15,682 nt of DNA from DASRQK01 sp964401685 (lineage in GTDB: Bacteria; Bacteroidota; Bacteroidia; Sphingobacteriales; Sphingobacteriaceae), in the NCBI GenBank assembly GCA_964401685.1, contig CAYNZH010000039.1, forward strand, positions 1 through 15,682. The letters run 5' to 3'. The notes below the pieces were generated by a model, which was not told where the DNA came from, searched no databases, and saw nothing but the letters and a program-made list of their open reading frames with translations. Made by a program: the position numbers and the translations under genes. Below are positions 1-6,474 of the stretch, in pieces (positions within the stretch are counted from its first letter, which is position 1; each line of letters opens with the position of its first letter).

Positions 1-33
1 AAAACCCCGCACATCGTTGGATGCCGGGGCTTT
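1..33 (-). terminator. Rho-independent terminator downstream of rpoD
   Basis: Read on the minus strand, this is a GC-rich stem (GCCCCGGCAT against ATGTGCGGGG, with a small internal mismatch) around a six-base loop, followed by TTTT at the window edge. It lies about 60 bp past the rpoD stop. An A/T run on both sides means it could also serve a gene arriving from outside the window. The T run is cut off by the window boundary, so its full strength cannot be judged. Confidence 0.65.
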
Positions 34-92
34 AGTGATTTGTAAAAAATACCGTTCCTCAAAACGGTTCCTAATTTCAAGAAAAAATAAAA

Positions 93-956
93 TTAACCCA
101 GGTAGGATTTTAAAATTCTGCTTCTGGAAGTGTGACGTAGCCTTTGCAAAGCTTTGTCCTTGATCTGTCTTACGCGTTCACGGGTGAGATTGAACTTTTC
201 TCCAATTTCTTCCAATGAAAGCTGGTGGTTGACTCCGGTCAAACCAAAAAACAGAACAATGATCTCGCGCTCTCGCTCGGTCAATGTGGCCAAGGAACGC
301 TTGATCTCCTCGGACAAGGATTCGTCGATCAAAGAGCTATCCGTATCCGGATCGGAGTTTTCCAATACGTCCAGCAGCGTGTTTTCCTCACCTTGGACGA
401 AAGGAGCATCCATGGATACATGGCGACCCGAATTGCTCAAGGTATCGGACACTTTGTCAACAGTAGTTTCCAAAGTATCTGCCAACTCCTCGGGCGATGG
501 TTCACGCTCGTACTCTTGTTCCAGTCTGGAAAAAGCTTTGCTAATTTTGCTCAGCGATCCGACCTGGTTCAAGGGAAGCCTAACGATACGGGATTGCTCG
601 GCAATAGCTTGCAGGATCGACTGACGTATCCACCAAACGGCATAAGAAATAAACTTAAACCCTTTGGTTTCATCAAACCTCTTAGCTGCTTTGATCAGTC
701 CTAAATTGCCTTCATTGATCAGATCCCCAAGGGTCAAGCCCTGGTTCTGATATTGTTTGGCAACTGAAACGACAAAGCGTAAGTTGGTTTTGGTCAATCG
801 CTCGAGCGCAGCCTGATCACCTTCTCTGATCTTTTGGGCAAGAATCACTTCCTCCTCCGCAGTGATCAAATCTACCTTACCTATCTCGTGGAGATATTTG
901 TCCAGGGATTGTGATTCCCTGTTGGTAATGGATTGCGTTATTTTAAGTTGTCTCAT
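93..956 (-). CDS. rpoD: RNA polymerase primary sigma factor RpoD (sigma-70 family, group 1, short Bacteroidota form)
   Basis: This is the housekeeping sigma factor that directs RNA polymerase to promoters. The 287-aa protein shows the sigma-70 regions in order. Region 1.2 lies at about 14-46 (SLDKYLHEIGKVDLIT). Region 2 lies at about 52-122, with the core-binding and -10-recognition block (NLRFVVSVAKQY, GDLINEGNLGLIKAAKRFD, FISYAVWWIRQSI). Region 3 spans about 131-208. Region 4 spans about 222-275, with the helix-turn-helix SLEEIGEKFNLTRERVRQIK. It lacks region 1.1 and the long non-conserved insert of E. coli RpoD, which is usual for Bacteroidota primary sigma factors. The start MRQLKITQSI matches the usual N-terminus of this family. 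It is monocistronic here, with a terminator downstream and a 197-bp leader region upstream. A group 2 paralogue is the only serious alternative, and the close fit to the family makes that unlikely. Confidence 0.95.
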   Translation of the reverse strand: MRQLKITQSITNRESQSLDKYLHEIGKVDLITAEEEVILAQKIREGDQAALERLTKTNLRFVVSVAKQYQNQGLTLGDLINEGNLGLIKAAKRFDETKGFKFISYAVWWIRQSILQAIAEQSRIVRLPLNQVGSLSKISKAFSRLEQEYEREPSPEELADTLETTVDKVSDTLSNSGRHVSMDAPFVQGEENTLLDVLENSDPDTDSSLIDESLSEEIKRSLATLTEREREIIVLFFGLTGVNHQLSLEEIGEKFNLTRERVRQIKDKALQRLRHTSRSRILKSYLG

Positions 957-992
957 CTAATTATATAAGTCCCTTTCTCTAAAAAAGTTTTG

Positions 993-1034
993 CGAAAATA
1001 CATAAAATTCTCCTATCAATAACTGATTTTATGT
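993..1034 (-). promoter_or_regulatory. Candidate rpoD promoter region with a 9-bp perfect inverted repeat
   Basis: On the minus strand, TATTTTCG (plus 993-1000) differs at one base from the Bacteroidota -7 consensus TAnnTTTG. A TTG lies 16 bp upstream (plus 1017-1019), slightly closer than the usual 19-21. Overlapping this is a perfect inverted repeat, ACATAAAAT (1000-1008) and ATTTTATGT (1026-1034), centred 60 bp upstream of the rpoD start. The arms are AT-only enough that chance is possible. No terminator-like T tract follows it, so an operator or a fortuitous repeat is more likely than a terminator for the upstream receptor gene. Confidence 0.3.
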
Positions 1035-1153
1035 GAAAAAATTGTCTGAGTGTGAGGATTTTATCAAATTTTGTTGCTCACTCGTTTTACCGCAAAAAGT
1101 GTTCCAATCCTCCATTTGTCATGCCAGATTCAGCAGGTATTTACAATTCTGTG

Positions 1154-3712
1154 TCAAAACACGCTCAATCTCATACCCGCGTAGAACATACGACCTGACA
1201 ATGGCGCCCACAGCATTGACGTGTCAAAGTACTGTCCGAAAGGCTGATCGGCACCCAATATCGGGTTTTTCTGATAATAGTTTGTGAGATTTTCAGCTCC
1301 AAGGTAGATCGTGATCGGCCGGACCTTTCCAAAGTCCTTGCTTAGTTGTGCATTCATAGTCACGAAACCTTTGGAATAGTCGGGCATTTGATACTTAGCT
1401 GGGTTTTCCGCGGTTGATGGTAGTCTTTTTTGTCCGGTGACATTCAGGGTGTAATCAAAGCGCCACTCTGGCCCCGGAATGTGATAGCCCAAATTTAGAA
1501 AGCCCCTATGCTTAGCGACGAGCGGCCTTTCCTTGAGCTCTCCGCCAAAGGTTGTCTGCACATCGAACAGTCTATACGCAGTTCTGAATTCCAAATGGGG
1601 GACAGGCATGAGCCTGAGCTCTGTTTGAAAGCTGTTGGCAAAGGATTTTCCATCACCCAGGTTGTAGATTTTCAGCTCTCGAGGATTCTCAAAATCAGCA
1701 ATTACTTGATCGATAAAGTCATTTCGGTGAAATTCGGCACTCAAATATGCTGCTCTCCCAAATAGCTGGATTTCCTGATCCACGCTGATACCCGTATTCC
1801 AGGTGACCTCCGGACCCAGCCCGTAAGCCCCTGCAGGATGGTTGGATGCCTGAATCCTGAGCATTCTGGAGCTCGCCAGCGCGGCTGTGTTTTCGGCAAA
1901 GATATTGGCCGTCCGCTGTCCACGTCCTGCACTGAAGCGAAGGGTCGTTCCGTAAACCGGTTGGTACCTCAGGTGCAGGCGCGGCGTGCCAAACCACCCA
2001 TAAAGATTGTTATAATCCAACCGCATCCCAGCTACTGCGTCAAACTGGGCCGACGGACTGAAGGTATACTCGGCAAAAGCACCTGGCACTACCTCTGTTC
2101 TCTGGAAATTCTGGCTGATGTAATGCTCGTTGTAATTGTCAAACTGCGTACTCAGACCGATCCTGTATTTGTGCATGGTGGTTCCGATGATATCCTGGAA
2201 AATCAGATTGGCGTAGGATCCGGTCTGATCAGCCATATAATCTCGCAATCCATAATAGGAGTCCTGGTCAAAGTAGGAGGCAGCCAGCTGCAGTCCCAGG
2301 CTTCTGTGTCGGTGACTGGGGAAAATATAGCCGAGTTTGGCAAATAGTTCGTATCTGGAGATCTCAAAACCAAGTCCATATTTGTTGGTTGTCCCCTTGT
2401 CGGTTGCAGGATCAAAGCCTAATTCGCCTCCACGGCGATTGTCTTTGAGGACTTTCAGCCCAAATTGGGCGATAAAACCGTCTCCGCTTTCATATTTCCA
2501 GCGGTTGACTGCGGAAAATACATTTCCCACCGGGATGTCCAGGAATCCGTTGTTGCTAAAATTGACATGTGAATTGTACATGAAGTTGTCATGTAAGAGC
2601 ACGCTGCCAGACCATCTTTCACTGAACCGGTGCGCCAGATTGAGGTTGATATCTGAGCGTCCCATATTGTTTGCATAAATGTTGAAAAACAGCGGTTCAG
2701 CGGTCTCCGGCTTTTTGAGTTCGACATTGATCTGGCCGGTCATGTTCTCGAATCCGTTGGCCACCGAACCTATACCCTTGCTGATTTGGATAGATTCTAT
2801 CCACGAGCCGGAGATGCTATTCAGACCCAAGGGAGTAGCCAGGCCCCTAGGTCCTGGAAGGTTTTCCACCGTCAGCTGCGTGTAATTTCCGCTCAGCCCA
2901 AGCATTTGAATTTGCTTGCTTCCAGAAACAGCGTCGCTATGAACAACATCCACGGAAGCGTTGGTCTCAAAACTTTCACTAAGGTCGCAGCAGGCCGCCT
3001 TAAATAGCTCCTGGCTGGTCAGTATTTCCAGCCGATTGGGGGTCAGGGAGGAAATGAAGTTCGACCCCCTGCGGGCTGTGACTACCACTTCCGCGAGTCT
3101 TTGATCCTTTGCCGTCACGACTATCATTTCTGAAGGGTCTCTGACCTCTATGGTATCGGATTGCATCCCTGCGAAGGACACGATCAGGTGGGAGACTTCG
3201 CTATCATAGAAGATCTCGAAGACGCCCTCCTTGTCACTTACCGCTTTCAGGCGGGAGTTTTCCAACCAGGTAATGTTGGCGTTTTCAATCGGGGTCAGAT
3301 GTCCTTGTTTATTTTCTTGCATGACTACCCCGAAGACGCGTTTTTCCTCTAGGGAGTTCTGGTGCAAATGTGGATTGTTCTCATCCTTATAGAGACAGCA
3401 GGCAGGCAGCGCATGATAGGCTTTCTGATCCGCCTGGCGGTCTTCGACATCGTGTCCGGCCGCCAGAATTCTGTCCACAGCTTTTTCCGGGTCAAAAACC
3501 GCGGGATCGTAAACGAGGGTCAATATTTTGGTTTCGACATCCCAGCTTGCTTTTTCCAGCCCGGGACCTTGGCTGGTTTTTTCGATTCGGTTTTTGCACG
3601 AGCCGCATACGCCAGCCACCTTGACCTGAGTGGTATCGGCGGGCAGTGCGTGATTTCCCATAGCGGGTATCGCCAGGGACAAGTATATAAATAATATGCC
3701 TAAAATTTTCAT
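1154..3712 (-). CDS. TonB-dependent outer-membrane receptor with N-terminal HMA (heavy-metal-associated) domain
   Basis: This is a probable outer-membrane active transporter driven by TonB, with a likely metal (copper-type) substrate. The 852-aa protein begins with a signal peptide (about 1-19, ending AMG). An HMA-like ferredoxin fold follows at about 27-92, with the metal-binding motif C36-G-S-C39 in VKVAGVCGSCKNRIE. A linker carries an adjacent C105-C106 pair and a HLH (115-117). A carboxypeptidase-regulatory-like beta-sandwich lies at about 125-200, the plug at about 207-335 (AEVVVTARRG; ending in TGQINVELKKP), and then the beta-barrel. The protein ends in LSVF, a typical aromatic C-terminus for outer-membrane barrels. 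The plug carries a second Cys pair, C241-C242, in KAACCDLSESFETN; from memory this also occurs in other metal-linked Bacteroidota receptors. It follows the Cys-rich small protein at 3776-4219 by 63 bp, probably in one transcript. Copper rather than another metal is inferred from motifs and neighbour, not shown. Confidence 0.88.
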   Translation of the reverse strand: MKILGILFIYLSLAIPAMGNHALPADTTQVKVAGVCGSCKNRIEKTSQGPGLEKASWDVETKILTLVYDPAVFDPEKAVDRILAAGHDVEDRQADQKAYHALPACCLYKDENNPHLHQNSLEEKRVFGVVMQENKQGHLTPIENANITWLENSRLKAVSDKEGVFEIFYDSEVSHLIVSFAGMQSDTIEVRDPSEMIVVTAKDQRLAEVVVTARRGSNFISSLTPNRLEILTSQELFKAACCDLSESFETNASVDVVHSDAVSGSKQIQMLGLSGNYTQLTVENLPGPRGLATPLGLNSISGSWIESIQISKGIGSVANGFENMTGQINVELKKPETAEPLFFNIYANNMGRSDINLNLAHRFSERWSGSVLLHDNFMYNSHVNFSNNGFLDIPVGNVFSAVNRWKYESGDGFIAQFGLKVLKDNRRGGELGFDPATDKGTTNKYGLGFEISRYELFAKLGYIFPSHRHRSLGLQLAASYFDQDSYYGLRDYMADQTGSYANLIFQDIIGTTMHKYRIGLSTQFDNYNEHYISQNFQRTEVVPGAFAEYTFSPSAQFDAVAGMRLDYNNLYGWFGTPRLHLRYQPVYGTTLRFSAGRGQRTANIFAENTAALASSRMLRIQASNHPAGAYGLGPEVTWNTGISVDQEIQLFGRAAYLSAEFHRNDFIDQVIADFENPRELKIYNLGDGKSFANSFQTELRLMPVPHLEFRTAYRLFDVQTTFGGELKERPLVAKHRGFLNLGYHIPGPEWRFDYTLNVTGQKRLPSTAENPAKYQMPDYSKGFVTMNAQLSKDFGKVRPITIYLGAENLTNYYQKNPILGADQPFGQYFDTSMLWAPLSGRMFYAGMRLSVF

Positions 3713-3734
3713 GATTCAAACAGTATATAAAAGC

Positions 3735-3781
3735 CTATAAATAAAATTCAGCAGAAACTAAACAGGAGCTGAAATTTATAG
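3735..3781 (-). repeat. Intercistronic bulged stem-loop between the Cys-rich protein and the receptor
   Basis: The arms are CTATAAAT (3735-3742) plus TTCAGC (3747-3752), and GCTGAA (3768-3773) plus ATTTATAG (3774-3781). All 14 pairs are perfect, interrupted only by a four-A bulge on one arm. The loop is 15 nt (3753-3767). The stem covers the stop codon of the upstream gene (3776-3778) and fills most of the 63-bp gap before the receptor start. There is no T tract after it, so it is more likely an RNA-stability, processing or attenuation element than a terminator. It could also be a protein operator. Confidence 0.5.
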
Positions 3782-4219
3782 CCTATATATACAATGTTTG
3801 ATAAAAAGTGGTAAGTCAGCGGGGAGGGGAGGAGCATGCGGCTGATAAAGGAGAGCCTCACCACCAGGTACACTGGCAAAAAACCAGTCGGGGGTGAGCA
3901 CACTCACTATCATTGCCTTGATGCTCAGCGAAGCATAGGGCTGGGTGGCCTCCTCGACCACAGCGACGCCATCTTCAGAGCCCTTGCCAAAATCCAGTAA
4001 AGTGGTCTCGCATGATGGGACTCCATCGGCAAGGCCCATGGGGCAGTAGTCATCCGTATTGCAATGATCTTGTTCAGCACGCTGCTCTTCGCAAAGGCTG
4101 CAAGCGGCAGGGCTAGGATCGGTGCTCACAGGGCCACAACACTGCACAATGTCTATGGTCAAGCCAAAGACTGCAATGACGTAGAACTGGAGCAGCAAAT
4201 ATGACAATGCCTTTTTCAT
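3776..4219 (-). CDS. Small Cys-rich exported protein, HYC_CC_PP-like, partner of the metal receptor
   Basis: The molecular function is unknown. The 147-aa product has a hydrophobic N-terminal signal or anchor (about 3-22, KALSYLLLQFYVIAVFGL). Eight cysteines follow at residues 27, 28, 40, 43, 53, 59, 70 and 143, with a CxxC at 40-43, and a HAPPL segment at 128-132. The layout (N-terminal hydrophobic segment, early Cys motif, mid-protein Cys cluster, late PP) resembles the small Bacteroidota family called HYC_CC_PP, though the exact HYC triplet is replaced here by VQCC, so the family call is tentative. Its position directly upstream of an HMA-bearing TonB receptor supports a role in periplasmic metal binding or delivery. 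This is inference. It starts 38 bp after the stop of the serine hydrolase gene and has its own good promoter in that gap, so it probably leads a two-gene unit with the receptor. Confidence 0.75.
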   Translation of the reverse strand: MKKALSYLLLQFYVIAVFGLTIDIVQCCGPVSTDPSPAACSLCEEQRAEQDHCNTDDYCPMGLADGVPSCETTLLDFGKGSEDGVAVVEEATQPYASLSIKAMIVSVLTPDWFFASVPGGEALLYQPHAPPLPADLPLFIKHCIYRL

Positions 4220-4241
4220 GTACCTAAACGAAGTGCCTAGA

Positions 4242-4273
4242 CAAATATAATGAATTCCTATGGCTTGAGCAAA
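4242..4273 (-). promoter_or_regulatory. Well-matched Bacteroidota promoter (TTTG-N20-TATATTTG) for the metal receptor pair
   Basis: On the minus strand the -33 element TTTG (plus 4270-4273) is followed by a 20-bp spacer and a perfect -7 element TATATTTG (plus 4242-4249). Both match the Bacteroidota primary-sigma consensus TTTG-N19-20-TAnnTTTG. Transcription would begin about 17 nt before the ATG at 4219. The -33 element lies inside the 3' end of the serine hydrolase gene, with the -7 element in the 38-bp gap. This makes the Cys-rich protein and receptor a separate unit, or at least gives them a separate entry point inside a longer transcript. Confidence 0.6.
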
Positions 4274-5700
4274 AACTCTTGAATATTTCTAGCGATCGTG
4301 GCCACCGAAACTTTAGCGTTTGCAAGCACGACGACTGCGATTCGCTTGTCCGGGCTGAAAGCGGTGAAACTATTGCTTCCGCCGGTCTCGCCATTGTGCC
4401 AGTATACAAGGTCTGACCCTCTCAATTCCATGTGCCATCCCAGGCCGAGGTCGGTCTGAGGCGGGTCAAAGAAGGTGAATTCCCGGGTACGCGCCATCGC
4501 ATTTTCCAATGCCGTTTCTGGCCGCTCGAAATGCGCACCTACAAAACTGAGCAAGTCGCCCAAACTAGATTTTAAGGAGCCTGCGGCCGAAAATGCATCA
4601 AAGTCCCAAGCTGCAACCAGGTTTCCTGCCTGATCATGTACAGGAAGGACATCCATGGAGTCCGTAGGATGCTCTGTAAGTAATCGCAATTCCAAGGGGA
4701 CAGCGATCACTTCCTGAACCATCTCGTCAAAGGTTTGTCCCGTTAAAGTAGACAAAATACTACCCAGCACGGCATAGCCCAGATTGCTATAAAGATATTG
4801 GTTGCCCGGCACAATTTCAGCTTCATACCCCGCCAGAAAATCATAAAGCATCTCTGTTGAATACCCGAAATAAGGATTCTGTGGGTTCTTGGCTGCATGC
4901 GCAATAATATTGGTAGGAAGCCTTGGCAAGCCAGAAGTATGGTTGGCCAGCTGTTCCAGAGTTATTTGCCGAAGATAGGGGTTGGAAGCAAGGGAATCGG
5001 GGAGGAAGTTGACGATGGGATCCTTAGTCGACAGCACACCGGTCTCTGCTAAATACGCCAATAAAGTCGCAGCGAAGGTCTTGCTAATCGACCCAATCTC
5101 GAAAAGAGAATTGTCATCCGGAAGACGAGAATCCTCCCGGGAAACATTTCCGTAGAAATAGTGTGTGCGTTTCCCGTTTTGGAGAACACCGATCGCCAGC
5201 GCCCGGGCCGCAGAATTCTTGGTATAGGAAAAGGCTAAGGAATCGATAAACTCGTCCAGGGATTTTTTAGTGGACCTAATCACAGGCAGGGGATCTTCCT
5301 GCTCGACGGGCTGATAGGGTTGAAATAACAGGGTGTTGAAGCGTCTGTTGGCATCGGTTCCCAAAACCATTTGTAGGGTCGCACCCTGAAAATCCAGCCG
5401 GTAGATGCCCGTAGCGTCAGGTTCATTGAAGGAAAGCATTTCAGCGGACTGAATTTGTCCCAAAGCATATAATTGCTGGTCCAAAACACTAGTCAACGCC
5501 TCCTTGGAGAGGGCTTTTTGAAAAGCCGGGGACGCCATGGCATAGATAGAATCCGTCTCCCTCTGATTGAAATGGTACTCGATTTTGTTAAAAACACCCT
5601 GATTGATCTGCCGCGTATCGGCAGCATCCTGTCTCGCCTGTGAGCTTGGCACCATGGCCAAAATCCAGCAAAGTAACATTAGCGTTCTTGTGATCACCAT
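4258..5700 (-). CDS. Secreted class C beta-lactamase-fold serine hydrolase with N-terminal DUF3887-like domain
   Basis: This is a probable periplasmic or surface serine hydrolase of the beta-lactamase/penicillin-binding-protein-like family (PF00144), acting on peptidoglycan-derived peptides, D-amino-acid compounds or esters. The 480-aa protein has a signal peptide (about 1-22), a DUF3887-like small domain at about 34-128, and a catalytic domain at about 145-478. The catalytic set is complete: S204-I-S-K207 (nucleophile Ser and general-base Lys, in EIGSISKTF), Y304-S-N306 (in QYLYSNLGY) and H435-N-G437 (in place of KTG). HTSGLP at 254-259 is also typical. HNG at the third motif is more usual in esterase/peptidase members than in true AmpC, so antibiotic resistance should not be assumed. 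The gene follows the LytTR regulator by 24 bp, so it is a candidate output of that system. A second ATG at residue 8 (5679) could be the real start, given the promoter-like sequence at 5705-5736. Confidence 0.88.
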   Translation of the reverse strand: MVITRTLMLLCWILAMVPSSQARQDAADTRQINQGVFNKIEYHFNQRETDSIYAMASPAFQKALSKEALTSVLDQQLYALGQIQSAEMLSFNEPDATGIYRLDFQGATLQMVLGTDANRRFNTLLFQPYQPVEQEDPLPVIRSTKKSLDEFIDSLAFSYTKNSAARALAIGVLQNGKRTHYFYGNVSREDSRLPDDNSLFEIGSISKTFAATLLAYLAETGVLSTKDPIVNFLPDSLASNPYLRQITLEQLANHTSGLPRLPTNIIAHAAKNPQNPYFGYSTEMLYDFLAGYEAEIVPGNQYLYSNLGYAVLGSILSTLTGQTFDEMVQEVIAVPLELRLLTEHPTDSMDVLPVHDQAGNLVAAWDFDAFSAAGSLKSSLGDLLSFVGAHFERPETALENAMARTREFTFFDPPQTDLGLGWHMELRGSDLVYWHNGETGGSNSFTAFSPDKRIAVVVLANAKVSVATIARNIQEFLLKP

Positions 5701-5704
5701 CTTG

Positions 5705-5736
5705 CAAAAGTAATCAAAAGATTTTTACATGCCCAA
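5705..5736 (-). promoter_or_regulatory. Candidate promoter immediately before the serine hydrolase start
   Basis: On the minus strand, a perfect -7 box TACTTTTG (plus 5705-5712) is preceded after 21 bp by TTG (plus 5734-5736). The box ends only four bases before the first ATG of the hydrolase. A transcript from it would therefore be nearly leaderless, or would use the in-frame ATG at 5679. It sits mainly in the 24-bp intergenic gap and the end of the response regulator gene. A single TTG -33 triplet is weak evidence, so this may be fortuitous. Confidence 0.4.
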
Positions 5737-6474
5737 TACTTGCTTGAGTTTCGCATAGCCGGTTCTGCTGATCGAGACTTTTTCCCCTGATTTGAGCAAT
5801 GCAATATAATTTTCTTTTTCGTAGGGTTCCAACCGGTCAATTTGCTGGATATGAACTATGAAAGACCTATGTACGCGTACAAAGAGCCTGGGATCGAGTC
5901 GCTGTTCGCAATGCGTCATGGTTTCCTTTTTCAGGAAAGAACCCTCGTGGGTCACTATCTGTATGTAATCGTCATCTGCTTTTAGGAAATGGATGTCTTC
6001 CACCGGAATGACTTTAATATTGTGTCTCTGTTTGACCAGGATGCGTTCCCAGTAGCGAGTTTTCCGACCCCACTCTGCCTGTACCTGATCCAGGACCTGA
6101 GGGCTGGTGGTCAGTCGTCCTGCTAAAAATTTTTCTACGGATTGATCAAAGCGCGCCTGGGAAATAGGTTTCAACAGGTAGTCCACCGCGTGCTTTTCGA
6201 AAGCCTTGATCGCGTAGTCGTCGAAGGCCGTCGTGAAGATGACGGGAGGCTGCTCGTCGAGCAATTCGAGCATTTCAAAGCCATCGATCTTGGGCATTTG
6301 CACGTCCAGAAGCACCAGATCTGGCTTGTGCTGAAAAATTGCTTTAGCGCCTTCAAAACCATCGTTGCACTCCGCTATAATCTCGAATTCAGGGTGTTTT
6401 TCGAAGTATTCTGCGAGCATACCTCTAGCGAGAGGTTCGTCATCAATCAATATCACTTTTAAAGCTTTCATCAT
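5725..6474 (-). CDS. LytTR-family response regulator (REC + LytTR DNA-binding domain)
   Basis: This is a transcriptional regulator, phosphorylated by its partner kinase, that binds DNA direct repeats through a LytTR domain. The start is taken at the ATG-ATG pair at 6474/6471, giving 249 aa (MMKALKVILIDDEP). The open frame extends further upstream to 6579, but that part lies inside the kinase gene and has no receiver-domain homology. The receiver domain spans about 3-120: acidic pocket D11/D12, phospho-acceptor D57 (LVLLDVQMP), T81 and K102 (YLLKPIS). The LytTR domain lies at about 145-248 (KVIPVEDIHFLKADDDYIQI; FVRVHRSFIVHIQQI). The gene overlaps the 3' end of the kinase gene by about 30 bp, so the two are translationally linked. 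Likely targets are its own operon, through the direct repeats at 8808-8838, and perhaps the adjacent hydrolase. Confidence 0.93.
   Translation of the reverse strand: MMKALKVILIDDEPLARGMLAEYFEKHPEFEIIAECNDGFEGAKAIFQHKPDLVLLDVQMPKIDGFEMLELLDEQPPVIFTTAFDDYAIKAFEKHAVDYLLKPISQARFDQSVEKFLAGRLTTSPQVLDQVQAEWGRKTRYWERILVKQRHNIKVIPVEDIHFLKADDDYIQIVTHEGSFLKKETMTHCEQRLDPRLFVRVHRSFIVHIQQIDRLEPYEKENYIALLKSGEKVSISRTGYAKLKQVLGM

Noticed and set aside
1838..2347. 169-aa plus-strand open frame
   Set aside because: Antisense to the TonB receptor barrel; the receptor frame is clearly the real one by homology.
4258..5700. Serine hydrolase as a true antibiotic-resistance beta-lactamase (AmpC)
   Set aside because: The third motif is HNG rather than KTG, and it has an extra N-terminal DUF3887-like domain; the wider esterase/peptidase-like group fits better.
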